Source: Acinetobacter guerrae
GTDB taxonomy: Bacteria > Pseudomonadota > Gammaproteobacteria > Pseudomonadales > Moraxellaceae
DNA length: 64,000 nt
NCBI RefSeq assembly: GCF_009372255.1
Contig: NZ_LXGN01000012.1
Coordinates: 1 to 64,000, forward strand
Direction of reading: 5' to 3'
Shown here piece by piece: positions 50,477-60,074 of the stretch (positions are counted from its first letter, which is position 1; the number at the start of each line of letters is the position of its first letter). The position numbers and the translations under genes were made by a program. The notes beneath the pieces were generated by a model, which saw only the letters and a program-made list of their open reading frames with translations, was not told the DNA's origin and did not search any database.

Positions 50477-51313
50477 CTATTTTATAGAAGCAACAAAAAA
50501 TTTAAATAGAACATTAATTGCTTTAAGATATTCTCTCCTGTTTTTAAAATAATTAAACTCCTGCTTATATATAATTTTCAAAGCATTTTTATAAAAAACA
50601 TTATCTCTATATCTTAAAATAATTTTTTTCATTTCCTTCCCCATAACTTCCATATTTTTTGAAAAATTATGATCATGAAAACGATAAGAACAAAAAATCC
50701 CTTCTAAATAGACTATACTAAAATTTTTCTCAGCCATTTTTAACAACATATACCAATCTTCAATTTTATAATCTGCATTATACCCCCCGATATCTTTAAC
50801 CACTTTTAAGCGAGCCATTTGAGTAGAAGCTGGAAGATCATGTTTATTTAAAATTATATCTTTAAAATTATAAGTTTTATTAGGGGTCACCCTTTTATCT
50901 ATGATTTGATCTTTATCATTTATTAATTCGATGCCACCAAAAACTGCCGCAACTTTCGTATTTTTTTGTAAAAAATCTACTTGCTTTTCTGTCTTTCTTT
51001 CTTTCATTAGATCATCTGATGCAATTGCAGAGAAATACTCACCCTTACACCATTCCAATGCTTCATTCAAGGTTTCACTTAAACCTTTATTCGGTCTATC
51101 TCTAAATTCAAATCTCTTAAATCTTTTTTGACACTTCTCTACCATTTCTTGAATTTTGTGTACAGAATTATCTCTTGAACCATCATCAATAATAATAAGT
51201 TCAATATTTTGATAAGTCTGTTCAATTACACTTCTAATGCAGTCTTGAACATAGTTTTCATGATTATAACAAGGTATAACAACTGAGACTAAAGGTTGAT
51301 TTTCTTTATTCAT
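50477..51313 (-). CDS. Glycosyltransferase family 2
   Basis: This 278-residue GT-A enzyme has VSVVIPCYNHENYV, an ASDD metal motif (SAIASDDLM, around residue 97) and an IEDWYMLLKMA region. Being next to wzx and at the distal part of the gene order, it may add a late sugar, but order and linkage are unknown. Confidence 0.85.
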   Translation of the reverse strand: MNKENQPLVSVVIPCYNHENYVQDCIRSVIEQTYQNIELIIIDDGSRDNSVHKIQEMVEKCQKRFKRFEFRDRPNKGLSETLNEALEWCKGEYFSAIASDDLMKERKTEKQVDFLQKNTKVAAVFGGIELINDKDQIIDKRVTPNKTYNFKDIILNKHDLPASTQMARLKVVKDIGGYNADYKIEDWYMLLKMAEKNFSIVYLEGIFCSYRFHDHNFSKNMEVMGKEMKKIILRYRDNVFYKNALKIIYKQEFNYFKNRREYLKAINVLFKFFVASIK

Positions 51314-51322
51314 ATTTTATAC

Positions 51323-52570
51323 CTACTCTGGCAATAGTCTAAAAACAAAAAAACTCATGACAGCCCAATACATTCCATAATTAAGTAAATATGCAATTGA
51401 AACCCCTTCAAACCCGAAAGCTTTTGTACAGATAAAAGTGAGAAAGATAGATGTTATTGCAAAAATAATTTCCGTTGTGATGAAAAGCTTAGTCATAGCT
51501 TTACTTAACATTAAGTAAGCCAATATCCAGCTTCCAATTTTAAGTGCATCCCCTATCATTTGCCATAAAAACAAGTTACGCATTGGTAAAAATGATGGAG
51601 TAAAGAGTAGAGTAATAATCCAATCTCTGAGGAAATAAACGAATACACTACCCAAAACAGCTAAAGGAAAAATAAACTTATAACCCAAATAGACTTCTTT
51701 TTTTATATCATGGATAAATGATAACTCAGACAACCGCGGTAGATAGTACACACCTAATGTTGTTGTTACTAGCATTAAATACGCGGCACTCAAACGAATC
51801 ATAGCCTCCCAGTAGCCTGCATACGTAAGACCATATTCATGAGTTAAATAACCACGAATAACCATTTGCGAAAGTGGAACACAAATTGCGCTTACCAAAG
51901 CCATTAAAGCAAATCCAGCAAATTTCTTTGCAATCGTCTTATCTATCTCTCCAAATAAATAAGCCAGTTTAAACCAATCCGACTTATAACATAGAAAAAG
52001 TGTGACTAAAAAGGCTAATGATTGATAAATCGAAAGCGCAACCAAAGCCCCATATAAACTATATTTTATTGCTAAAATACTTGTTACAATCAAAGAAAAA
52101 ATACTGCCGACAATATTTGCGACAACCAGTCTCAGAACTTCCTTTTTACCATTCAGTATTGCCAAAAAAAGTGCATTAAATGTAAAAAAAGTTAAGAAAA
52201 CAGCAAACCATACAAAAACGGATTGATAAGTATCCGTATGAAAAATATAAAAAGAAAGTTTTTTCTGAAAAATATAAATAAATAATGAAGAAATCAGACT
52301 AAAAATTAGAACAATACTTCCAGCTGTTCTCCATATGTCTCTTTGTTTATTTTCATCTTCATAATACTCTGCTGTATATTTAATCACTGCTGTATTAATT
52401 GCACTACCAGCAAAAGTTGTAACCATTTGTACAAAATTTTGGAATTGGCCGATAGCAGCATAACCCGCTGGGCCTACATATAAAGCCAAGATTTTATTTA
52501 ATACAAACAGTGTTGCTGTTTTAATTAAAACAGCAACACCGTTGAGTACACTAGTTTTGAGTAAATTCAT
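51323..52570 (-). CDS. wzx: Repeat-unit flippase Wzx
   Basis: This 415-residue membrane protein of the MOP/polysaccharide exporter superfamily has 12 predicted segments. The N-terminal GVAVLIKTATLFVLNKILALYVGPAGYA region is typical of O-antigen and capsule flippases, with short loops throughout. It should flip lipid-linked K units to the periplasm. It is 1 base after the aminotransferase gene. Confidence 0.9.
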   Translation of the reverse strand: MNLLKTSVLNGVAVLIKTATLFVLNKILALYVGPAGYAAIGQFQNFVQMVTTFAGSAINTAVIKYTAEYYEDENKQRDIWRTAGSIVLIFSLISSLFIYIFQKKLSFYIFHTDTYQSVFVWFAVFLTFFTFNALFLAILNGKKEVLRLVVANIVGSIFSLIVTSILAIKYSLYGALVALSIYQSLAFLVTLFLCYKSDWFKLAYLFGEIDKTIAKKFAGFALMALVSAICVPLSQMVIRGYLTHEYGLTYAGYWEAMIRLSAAYLMLVTTTLGVYYLPRLSELSFIHDIKKEVYLGYKFIFPLAVLGSVFVYFLRDWIITLLFTPSFLPMRNLFLWQMIGDALKIGSWILAYLMLSKAMTKLFITTEIIFAITSIFLTFICTKAFGFEGVSIAYLLNYGMYWAVMSFFVFRLLPE

Positions 52571-52571
52571 T

Positions 52572-53687
52572 TTAGACTTTAAAGTTATTACATAGTCGTA
52601 TCACGTGCTCTGCATCTTGCAAACTCAGTGTCGGTCCTATAGGTAAACTCATTACTTCTGTATGAATTTGCTCAGAAATTGGATAACTCAAATCATTCCA
52701 TTCTTTATATGCCTGTTGTTTGTGAGGAGGAATAGGATAATGAATTAAAGTTTGAATGCCATTTTCAAGCAAATAGGCTTGTAAGGCTCCGCGGTGTTCT
52801 GTCCGAATCACAAATAAATGCCAAACGTGTTGTTTGTACTCTTCAGCCTTAATATTATTTAGCGGAAGTGCGATGAACGGATTATTAATTCCTGTTAAAT
52901 ATAAATTTGCAATCTTACGTCGATGCTGTGTCTCGGCATCTAAAAATTTAAGTTTAATATCAAGCATAGCTGCTTGCATCTCATCAAGACGGCTATTTAC
53001 CCCTTGTACTAGATTTTTATACTTTTCATGTGAACCATAATTGCGTAAAGCTTTAAGCATATTTGCAAGCTCTGTATCATTCGTCGTTATCGCTCCAGCA
53101 TCCCCTAAAGCACCTAAGTTTTTACCAGGGTAGAAACTAAATCCAGAGGCATCCCCCCAGTTGCCTGCTTTTTTACCCTGAATTTCTGCGGCGTGGCTTT
53201 GGGCAGAGTCTTCTAAAACTAACAAGTCATACTTCTTTGCAATATCCATAATCTCAGGCATTGCTGCAAGCTGACCATATAAATGGACAGGCAAAATCAC
53301 TTTTGTTTTATCTGTTATCGCAGCTTCAATTTTTTTTGGATCAAGATTAAAAGTATTTGAATCTGGCTCAACAAGCACAGGTTTCAACTGGTTAGCACTA
53401 ATCGCTAAAATACTTGCGATATAGGTATTTGAAGGAACGATGACTTCATCACCATCTTGTAATTTTCCAAGCTCTTTCCAAGCCCTTAGTGTCAATATCA
53501 AAGCATCTAAACCATTGGCAACGCCAATTGCATATTGTGTTCCGCAAAAAGTTGCAAAGTTTTGTTCAAACTTCTCTAATTCTCTTCCACCAATATACCA
53601 ACCTGAATCAATAACACGCGTGCAAACCTCTATCAGTTGTTCACGATATTGTTGATTAATATTTTTTAAGTCTAAAAAAGGAATCAT
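52572..53687 (-). CDS. fdtB: dTDP-3-oxo-6-deoxyhexose aminotransferase (FdtB/QdtB type)
   Basis: This 371-residue DegT/DnrJ/EryC1-family PLP enzyme transfers an amino group to the C3 keto group of a dTDP-6-deoxysugar. PLP lysine is K189 in [16 protein letters not shown]. It comes after rmlBA and a 3,4-ketoisomerase gene, so the product is dTDP-3-amino-3,6-dideoxyhexose. The FdtA-like ketoisomerase suggests D-Fuc3N rather than D-Qui3N, but this aminotransferase could serve either. Confidence 0.82.
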   Translation of the reverse strand: MIPFLDLKNINQQYREQLIEVCTRVIDSGWYIGGRELEKFEQNFATFCGTQYAIGVANGLDALILTLRAWKELGKLQDGDEVIVPSNTYIASILAISANQLKPVLVEPDSNTFNLDPKKIEAAITDKTKVILPVHLYGQLAAMPEIMDIAKKYDLLVLEDSAQSHAAEIQGKKAGNWGDASGFSFYPGKNLGALGDAGAITTNDTELANMLKALRNYGSHEKYKNLVQGVNSRLDEMQAAMLDIKLKFLDAETQHRRKIANLYLTGINNPFIALPLNNIKAEEYKQHVWHLFVIRTEHRGALQAYLLENGIQTLIHYPIPPHKQQAYKEWNDLSYPISEQIHTEVMSLPIGPTLSLQDAEHVIRLCNNFKV

Positions 53688-53704
53688 GATATTTCTTCAA
53701 TATT

Positions 53705-54112
53705 TTATTCAGGTATATATAACTCAGCCAAGCCTACAATACATTCCCTATCATCACAGAATGCCGTAGTTTTAAATACAACTCGTCTTTTTTCAATCAA
53801 AACATCAACCACCTGAACAGAAAAAACAACAACTTTATTTAAATAAATAGGCTTAAGAAATTTATTTTCAGATTTAAGATAAATACAACCAACACCAGGT
53901 AATTGATTTGCAAAAATAGTAGAAAAAATACTGGAAGCCAAAGCACCATGTACTATTCTTTCACCAAATATTGTTTTTTTTGCATAATTTTCATCTAAAT
54001 GAATAGGATTAGTATCACCTGATAATTTAGAGAAAGCATTAACTTCTTCAGCGGAAAAAGCCCGCGATAGCTCAGCAAACATACCCACCTTATATTCATG
54101 AATGTTTAGCAT
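53705..54112 (-). CDS. MaoC/PhaJ-like R-specific hydratase in the amino-sugar module
   Basis: This 135-residue hotdog-fold protein has the R-hydratase motif FSKLSGDTNPIHLD, with the catalytic D33 and H38 pair known from PhaJ, and IVHGALASS later. Such enzymes hydrate 2-enoyl-CoA to (R)-3-hydroxyacyl-CoA. The gene is 1 base from the acyltransferase gene and 17 from fdtB. I infer that it supplies the acyl donor, for example (R)-3-hydroxybutyryl-CoA, for the amino sugar. It could instead be a thioesterase or an unrelated passenger. Confidence 0.72.
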   Translation of the reverse strand: MLNIHEYKVGMFAELSRAFSAEEVNAFSKLSGDTNPIHLDENYAKKTIFGERIVHGALASSIFSTIFANQLPGVGCIYLKSENKFLKPIYLNKVVVFSVQVVDVLIEKRRVVFKTTAFCDDRECIVGLAELYIPE

Positions 54113-54113
54113 T

Positions 54114-54656
54114 TTAACTCCCTAAAAATCTTGAATATTGGATTTTATTTTCTTCATATTTTAATTTTGGAAAAATATAATAATCATTTATTTCATCTTC
54201 TGAAATTTTGTTTGCACCCATTTTCAGATGAAAAGAATGGACTTTATCATTACCTTTCATGACTTCAAAGTGACTTTGCTCAAACTCTAAAATTGAAAAA
54301 CCCGCCTCATAAACTAATAAAGCACTTTCAACAGCCGCATATTTCGTTTTATTTTCATTCAAAATCCAACTTCCCCAACAAAAAGACTTAGGATTTTCCT
54401 TAAAATCATAAAGTCGAACTGTTCCTATCACCTCATCTGTATCATTTCTACAAATCATAAAATAATACTCTTCATTATTTTTTTCTTTATTCTTATAATT
54501 TATTATCCACTTTTTTTGTGCTTCAACATCTGCGGTAGATTGCGAAATATAGGTATTTAAAGTTTCATCATTTCTTAAACCACAAATAAATTCCGCATCA
54601 CTCTCAGTAACTAATCTTAAATATATTGTACTTGCCTTTAAATTAAACTCTTTCAT
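54114..54656 (-). CDS. GNAT-family sugar N-acyltransferase
   Basis: This 180-residue PseH/WecD-like GNAT protein has the N-terminal YLRLVTESDAEFICGLRND and the later region FEVMKGNDKVHSFHLKMGA (acyl-CoA-binding). It should acylate the 3-amino group of the dTDP sugar. It overlaps fdtA by 14 bases and is next to the hydratase, so they are probably coupled. Most characterised Fdt/Qdt acyltransferases are hexapeptide-repeat proteins, so a GNAT here is unusual. Confidence 0.75.
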   Translation of the reverse strand: MKEFNLKASTIYLRLVTESDAEFICGLRNDETLNTYISQSTADVEAQKKWIINYKNKEKNNEEYYFMICRNDTDEVIGTVRLYDFKENPKSFCWGSWILNENKTKYAAVESALLVYEAGFSILEFEQSHFEVMKGNDKVHSFHLKMGANKISEDEINDYYIFPKLKYEENKIQYSRFLGS

Positions 54657-55053
54657 TTTTCAACTCCACCAAAAATGCCTGATAATCTCGAATATAATCA
54701 CTTTCATCATAGTAATCACTCGCCAACACTAACAATACACAATCTTCCGAAAAATCATGCATTTCATGCCATACCATAGGTGGAATCATCAAACCTTTAT
54801 TAGCTTCATCCATCCATACTTCTTGTTTTTCAAGCCCATTATCCATGAGCATTCTACATTTACCTTTTATGCAAAATGCAACTTGATGCAGTTCTTTATG
54901 TGCATGAAAACCACGTGGAATATCTGGTTTTGCATCAAAAATATAATAAAGACGCTTAATATCAAAAGGAATATTTTTACTGGCCTCAGCAACAACTAAA
55001 CCGCCACGTTCATCACCCAAATTTGGTAAGTCAATCCAATCAATTAGCTTCAT
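54643..55053 (-). CDS. fdtA: dTDP-4-oxo-6-deoxyglucose 3,4-ketoisomerase (FdtA type)
   Basis: This 136-residue cupin isomerises dTDP-4-keto-6-deoxyglucose to the 3-keto form. The catalytic His pair is H50/H52 in RGFHAHKEL, and [11 protein letters not shown] and [14 protein letters not shown] are family features. Arg16 in ERGGL and His99 match FdtA (3-keto-galacto product) as I recall it, where QdtA has Tyr. This points to Fuc3N. It overlaps rmlA by 4 bases. Confidence 0.85.
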   Translation of the reverse strand: MKLIDWIDLPNLGDERGGLVVAEASKNIPFDIKRLYYIFDAKPDIPRGFHAHKELHQVAFCIKGKCRMLMDNGLEKQEVWMDEANKGLMIPPMVWHEMHDFSEDCVLLVLASDYYDESDYIRDYQAFLVELKNERV

Positions 55054-55925
55054 AGATCATTCACCAATGAAATCAAATACTGCCCATAATCATTTTTCTT
55101 CATACTTTGACCAATATCTAAAACTTGCTGTTTACTTAACCAACTATTATGAAGGGCAATTTCTTCTAGACAGGCAACTTTATAACCTTGGCGTTTTTCG
55201 ATGGTTTCTACAAATTGAGCTGCCTCAAGTAAACTCGCATGCGTTCCCGTATCTAACCATGCAAAACCACGTCCAAGCAGTTCAACATTCAAATCACCAC
55301 GCTCAAGATACATCTGGTTTACTGTCGTAATCTCTAATTCACCACGATCAGAAGGTTTAACCTGTTTCGCAATTTCAACAACATCATTATCATAAAAATA
55401 AAGACCTGTTACGGCAAAATGTGATTTTGGATGTTCGGGTTTTTCTTCAAGCGAAATAGCACGTTTTTGTTCGTCAAATTCAACCACACCAAAACGTTCA
55501 GGATCTTTGACTTGATATCCAAATACTGTTGCGCCTTTTTGGCGTGCGACAGCTTGCCGAAGCATTGGTGTAAAGCCTTGGCCATAAAAAATATTATCAC
55601 CAAGCACTAAGCAAACATTACTATCGCCAATAAAATCTTCACCAAGAATAAAAGCTTGCGCCAAACCATCTGGGCTTGGTTGTACTGTATAACTAAGTTC
55701 TATACCAAACTGTGAACCATCACCAAGCAGGCGCTTAAAACCATCAATATCGTCAGGTGTACTTATAATTAATACTTCACGAATACCCGCCAACATAAGT
55801 ACAGACAACGGATAATACACCATCGGCTTGTCATAAATTGGCAATAACTGCTTCGACACACCCTTGGTAATTGGATACAAACGAGTTCCTGAACCACCCG
55901 CTAAAATAATGCCTTTCGTTGTCAT
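55050..55925 (-). CDS. rmlA: Glucose-1-phosphate thymidylyltransferase RmlA
   Basis: This 291-residue enzyme makes dTDP-glucose from dTTP and glucose-1-phosphate, the first step to dTDP sugars. It has the full signature [20 protein letters not shown] and the later EEKPEHPKS. Its stop overlaps fdtA, and its start overlaps the last base of rmlB. Confidence 0.96.
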   Translation of the reverse strand: MTTKGIILAGGSGTRLYPITKGVSKQLLPIYDKPMVYYPLSVLMLAGIREVLIISTPDDIDGFKRLLGDGSQFGIELSYTVQPSPDGLAQAFILGEDFIGDSNVCLVLGDNIFYGQGFTPMLRQAVARQKGATVFGYQVKDPERFGVVEFDEQKRAISLEEKPEHPKSHFAVTGLYFYDNDVVEIAKQVKPSDRGELEITTVNQMYLERGDLNVELLGRGFAWLDTGTHASLLEAAQFVETIEKRQGYKVACLEEIALHNSWLSKQQVLDIGQSMKKNDYGQYLISLVNDL

Positions 55926-56983
55926 TATACAGTTACACCTAATCTTTCACGTTTGTAGCTACCATCTTGTACACGATGGCACCACTCTATATTATTCAAA
56001 TACCATTCAACCGTTTTACGGATACCTGTTTCAAAGGTTTCTGCTGGTTTCCAACCTAATTCTTTTGCTATTTTCGATGCATCAATCGCATAACGCAAAT
56101 CATGCCCAGGGCGATCTTTCACAAAAGTAATAAGTGTTTCATACGGTTGACTATTTGCTTGAGGTTTTAATTCATCCAAAATTTTACAAATGGTTCTGAC
56201 GACTTCAATATTTTGTTTTTCGTTATGACCACCAATATTATAGGTTTCACCAATCTCACCTTCTGTAACGACTTTAAAAAGCGCACGAGCGTGATCTTCC
56301 ACATACAACCAATCACGAATTTGATCACCCTTACCATAGATTGGTAGCGGTTTACCATCTAAAGCATTTAAAATCACCAAAGGAATCAATTTTTCTGGAA
56401 AATGGTATGGACCATAGTTATTAGAGCAATTTGTTACAATAGTCGGCAAGCCATAGGTTCTTTGCCATGCACGAACTAAATGATCTGAACTTGCTTTACT
56501 CGCTGAATATGGAGAGCTTGGAGCATACGAAGTCGTTTCAGTAAATAGATCTTCTGTACCGTGCAAATCACCGTATACTTCATCTGTCGAAATATGGTGA
56601 AATCTAAATTTTTCTTTCCTACCATTTTCTAGCGATAACCAATACTTTCTAGCAACGTCTAGTAAAGTATAGGTTCCCACAATATTTGTTTGTATAAATG
56701 CATTTGGCCCATCAATTGAACGATCAACATGCGATTCTGCTGCCAAATGCATTACAAGATCAGGCTGAAAATCATTAAATGCCTGAGTAATTCTATCTAC
56801 ATCGCAAATATCAATCTGTTTAAATTGATAATTGTGATTACTTTCAATTTCTTGCAAAGATTCTAGATTACCTGCATAAGTCAATTTATCAACATTCAGG
56901 ACTTCATTATTCGTATTTTTTATAATGTGCCGAATAACCGCAGAGCCAATGAAACCCGCTCCTCCTGTGATTAATATCTTCAT
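55925..56983 (-). CDS. rmlB: dTDP-glucose 4,6-dehydratase RmlB
   Basis: This 352-residue NAD-dependent dehydratase turns dTDP-glucose into dTDP-4-keto-6-deoxyglucose. The [14 protein letters not shown]ossmann start, STDEVYGDL and YSASK motifs are present. No rmlC or rmlD follows, so rhamnose is not the product; the intermediate goes to FdtA and FdtB. Confidence 0.96.
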   Translation of the reverse strand: MKILITGGAGFIGSAVIRHIIKNTNNEVLNVDKLTYAGNLESLQEIESNHNYQFKQIDICDVDRITQAFNDFQPDLVMHLAAESHVDRSIDGPNAFIQTNIVGTYTLLDVARKYWLSLENGRKEKFRFHHISTDEVYGDLHGTEDLFTETTSYAPSSPYSASKASSDHLVRAWQRTYGLPTIVTNCSNNYGPYHFPEKLIPLVILNALDGKPLPIYGKGDQIRDWLYVEDHARALFKVVTEGEIGETYNIGGHNEKQNIEVVRTICKILDELKPQANSQPYETLITFVKDRPGHDLRYAIDASKIAKELGWKPAETFETGIRKTVEWYLNNIEWCHRVQDGSYKRERLGVTV

Positions 56984-57021
56984 ATATAACTAACCTATTG
57001 TTCTATCTTTTAACTTTAAAA

Positions 57022-58299
57022 TCACAATCGAATATTACTGTGCTCTTTATCAAGCACATATTTTAAATCATATAAAACATGTTTTTCTTTGCCTAATTGT
57101 TTAAATTGATCAATCGTCATACTTTTAAACTGATCATGTGCCACTGCAATTACAATTGCATCATAATTATCCGATTTCAGATCCGCTACTGGTGCCAAGC
57201 CATATTCATGTTCAACCTCTTGCGGATCCACCCACGGATCATAAATATCCAGATCCAGATCGTATTCTTTGAGTGCTTTCACCATATCTACAATTTTGGT
57301 ATTGCGAATATCAGGACAGTTTTCTTTAAAGCTTAAACCCATAATTAAGATTTTTGACCCAACCACCTGTATACGCTGCTTGACCATCTCTTTAATAAGC
57401 TGAGTAGCGACATATTCGCCCATACGATCATTTAAACGACGAGCCGCAAGGATAATTTCAGGATGAAGCCCTATAGACTGGGCTTTATGGGTTAAATAGT
57501 AAGGATCCACGCCAATACAATGCCCACCGACTAAACCCGGACGGAACGGTAAAAAGTTCCACTTGGTACCCGCTGCTTTCAGTACTTCTTCGGTATCTAT
57601 GTCTAATTTATTAAAAATTAAAGCCAATTCATTGATCAGTGCAATATTGACATCACGCTGAGTATTTTCAATCACTTTTGCTGCTTCAGCGACTTTAATA
57701 CTGGGTGCTTTATAGGTTCCTGCTTCTATAATGAGCTTATAGACCTGATCGATATAGTCCGCGACTTCAGCAGTAGAACCCGATGTTATTTTTAAAATAT
57801 TAGTGACTCGACGCTGTTTATCGCCAGGGTTAATCCGTTCTGGGCTATAACCCACAAAAAAATCCTGATTAAACTTTAAGCCTGAAATTTTTTCTAAAAC
57901 TGGGATACAGACTTCTTCGGTTGCTCCTGGATAGACTGTAGATTCATAGACTACGATGTCGCCTTTTTTCAGGACTTTAGCAATGGTTTCAGAGGATTTA
58001 ATTAAAGGCGTTAAATCGGGCTGTTTAAAGTCATCAATTGGCGTGGGTACAGTGACAATAAAAAAATTAGCCGATTTTAAATCGTTTAAGTCGCTACTAT
58101 AACTTAGCAGCTTGGCGTGCCTTAATTCATCTGATGACGTTTCAAGGGTATGATCATGACCGTCTATCAATTGCTGAATACGTTGTAAATTAATATCAAA
58201 ACCAATCGTATTTTTTTGTTTTCCAAATTCCACAGCAAGCGGCAACCCAACATAACCTAGTCCAACAATTGCGATGCTGAGTTGTTCAAGCTGAAACAT
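57022..58299 (-). CDS. gna: UDP-HexNAc 6-dehydrogenase Gna (TviB type)
   Basis: This 425-residue nucleotide-sugar dehydrogenase oxidises UDP-GlcNAc or UDP-GalNAc to the uronic acid. The NAD motif VGLGYVGLP, the [15 protein letters not shown] region and catalytic Cys in [12 protein letters not shown] are all intact, unlike the ugd product. It lies between rmlB and wza at the conserved K-locus place, and is divergent from wza. Its presence predicts an amino-uronic acid in the capsule. Confidence 0.88.
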   Translation of the reverse strand: MFQLEQLSIAIVGLGYVGLPLAVEFGKQKNTIGFDINLQRIQQLIDGHDHTLETSSDELRHAKLLSYSSDLNDLKSANFFIVTVPTPIDDFKQPDLTPLIKSSETIAKVLKKGDIVVYESTVYPGATEEVCIPVLEKISGLKFNQDFFVGYSPERINPGDKQRRVTNILKITSGSTAEVADYIDQVYKLIIEAGTYKAPSIKVAEAAKVIENTQRDVNIALINELALIFNKLDIDTEEVLKAAGTKWNFLPFRPGLVGGHCIGVDPYYLTHKAQSIGLHPEIILAARRLNDRMGEYVATQLIKEMVKQRIQVVGSKILIMGLSFKENCPDIRNTKIVDMVKALKEYDLDLDIYDPWVDPQEVEHEYGLAPVADLKSDNYDAIVIAVAHDQFKSMTIDQFKQLGKEKHVLYDLKYVLDKEHSNIRL

Positions 58300-58340
58300 A
58301 AGAAACCTGATTAGTGACGAAGTTGGTGTGTAAAGCGTAT

Positions 58341-58368
58341 TTTACGAAAGTATGCCTTTACATTATAC
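58341..58368 (+). promoter_or_regulatory. Candidate wza promoter in the gna-wza gap
   Basis: TTTACG at 58341-58346 and TTATAC at 58363-58368 have a 16-base spacer, about 140 bases from the wza GTG. On the other strand the overlapping TATAAT (58367-58362) could serve gna. The gap has no JUMPstart-like sequence that I can see. Confidence 0.4.
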
Positions 58369-58511
58369 AAAATATAGCAGATCTTACTTGAAGAATGTTT
58401 GAATTATACAATTTAACATTTAAAAACCTACATCTTATTTTAATTATGGTCTACAATTCTGACAGAATTTTGATTCAAAGTTACAATGAATTACAAACAA
58501 AGGGTTTTGCT

Positions 58512-59612
58512 GTGAAGTTGAAAAGCACCTCATTTTTATTATCTATCTGTATTTTAAGCCTTTCAGGATGTGCTGTTACTTCTGGACTACAAACCTATGA
58601 CTTACCAGAGCAGGGCCATTATCGAACTGATCAAGGAGCAGATGTTTCTGTTGTTCAGTTGACTCAGGCAAATATTCCTGGATTAGAGCCAGCAGGAACG
58701 ATAAATAGCTCGAATGTCGCTTCATTATTTAAACCTCAGCATACTTTATATCGTCTTAGTGCTGGTGATGTGCTTTCAATTCAACTTTGGGCTTACCCTG
58801 AAATTACCCCTCCAGTACAAGATGCAACGAATATAAAAGCTGTAGGTTATCCTATTGATAGTGATGGTAATATTTACCTCCCTTTAGTTGGAAAAATCCA
58901 TGCTGCTGGTCAGACCGTATCTGAATTGAATCGGAATCTTCGGTCTCAATTTGCACATTATCTAAAAACACCCGATGTCGTGGTTCGTGTGCTGTCTTAT
59001 GAAGGCAAACGTTATTTTGTTAACGGTCAAGTGATGAAAAGTGGTCAATACACTTTAAATGACCAACCCATTAGTATTTATACTGCCTTAGGCATGGCGG
59101 GTGGGGTAAATACTGAAACAGGTGATAATACCTCTATTCAGCTCATTCGAAATGGCAAAACCTTTGACTTAAATACATTAAATCTGGAAAAACAAGGTTA
59201 CTCTCTACATAATCTTTTGATCCAACCGAATGACACGATTTATGTCAACACTAAGCAGAATCAAAAACTGTATGTAATGGGTGAATCTAGTAAAAGTCAG
59301 GCATTACCTTTACGTGATCAAGGCATGACTTTAAGTGACGTTTTGGGTGAAAGTGAAGGGATCAATCCTTATTCAGCCAGTGCGGCACGAATTTATGTGA
59401 TGCGTACCAACCTACAGGATCGTACCTCGACCATTTACCATTTAAACCTGAGCAGTTTAGGGAATCTCGCACTGGCTAATCAATTTCAAATGCAAAAAAA
59501 TGATATTGTCTATATCGATGCGACTGGATTGACTCGCTGGCAACGTATTATGAACCAGATCGTACCATTCTCTAGTGCGCTTTATACCTTTGATCAGTTG
59601 GGCAAAAACTAG
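58512..59612 (+). CDS. wza: Capsule outer-membrane export lipoprotein Wza
   Basis: This 366-residue polysaccharide export protein forms the octameric outer-membrane channel. The GTG at 58512 gives a proper lipoprotein signal with lipobox LSGC (Cys20) and has AAAGGG upstream. An in-frame open frame continues to 58395 but would bury the signal. A polysaccharide-export (PES) domain with LSAGDVLSIQLWA and two SLBB segments (FVNGQVMKSGQYTLN; YVMGESSKSQAL) follow. Confidence 0.92.
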   Translation: MKLKSTSFLLSICILSLSGCAVTSGLQTYDLPEQGHYRTDQGADVSVVQLTQANIPGLEPAGTINSSNVASLFKPQHTLYRLSAGDVLSIQLWAYPEITPPVQDATNIKAVGYPIDSDGNIYLPLVGKIHAAGQTVSELNRNLRSQFAHYLKTPDVVVRVLSYEGKRYFVNGQVMKSGQYTLNDQPISIYTALGMAGGVNTETGDNTSIQLIRNGKTFDLNTLNLEKQGYSLHNLLIQPNDTIYVNTKQNQKLYVMGESSKSQALPLRDQGMTLSDVLGESEGINPYSASAARIYVMRTNLQDRTSTIYHLNLSSLGNLALANQFQMQKNDIVYIDATGLTRWQRIMNQIVPFSSALYTFDQLGKN

Positions 59613-59624
59613 GCGAATTAACGA

Positions 59625-60053
59625 ATGCAAATACAGAATATTTTAGTGGTTTGTGTTGGAAATATTTGCCGTAGCCCGATGGCAGAGTATTTTTTTAAGC
59701 ACGACCATCCAGATCTGAATATTGAATCAGCAGGAATTTCAGGTTTGACTGGTGAGGGTGCGGATGAAAAAGCCGTTCGATGTATGGATACACTCAATAT
59801 TGATATGCGCCCGCATGTGGCGCGTAAACTCAATAGTGATTTAATCAAAAAGGCAGATTTAATTTTAGTCATGAGCCTAAATCAACAAAAACATTTAGAA
59901 CAGACTTGGCCCTTTGCCAAGGGAAAAGTGTTTCGACTCGGACATTGGCAACATAAAAATGTGCCTGATCCCTATCAACATGATCAGGCTTTCTTTGACG
60001 AAACCTGCCGTAATATTCAGGCTTACGTGTCTGACTGGAAATCACATATCTAA
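59625..60053 (+). CDS. wzb: Low-molecular-weight protein tyrosine phosphatase Wzb
   Basis: This 142-residue phosphatase dephosphorylates Wzc and so permits cycling of polymer export. The C-x5-R-S active site is CVGNICRS (C10, R16) and the catalytic Asp lies in the DPYQHD stretch. It starts 12 bases after wza and ends 21 before wzc. Confidence 0.95.
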   Translation: MQIQNILVVCVGNICRSPMAEYFFKHDHPDLNIESAGISGLTGEGADEKAVRCMDTLNIDMRPHVARKLNSDLIKKADLILVMSLNQQKHLEQTWPFAKGKVFRLGHWQHKNVPDPYQHDQAFFDETCRNIQAYVSDWKSHI

Positions 60054-60074
60054 TTTTTAAGTAGTTGCATACCC

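Noticed and set aside
55925..56983. rmlBA as part of a dTDP-rhamnose pathway
   Set aside because: No rmlC or rmlD is present; the neighbours are a ketoisomerase and an aminotransferase.
58300..58511. JUMPstart/ops element before wza
   Set aside because: I looked for GGCGGTAG-type sequence and found none in the gap.
58395..58511. N-terminally extended Wza
   Set aside because: The extension would bury the lipoprotein signal; the GTG at 58512 gives an ideal signal and ribosome site.
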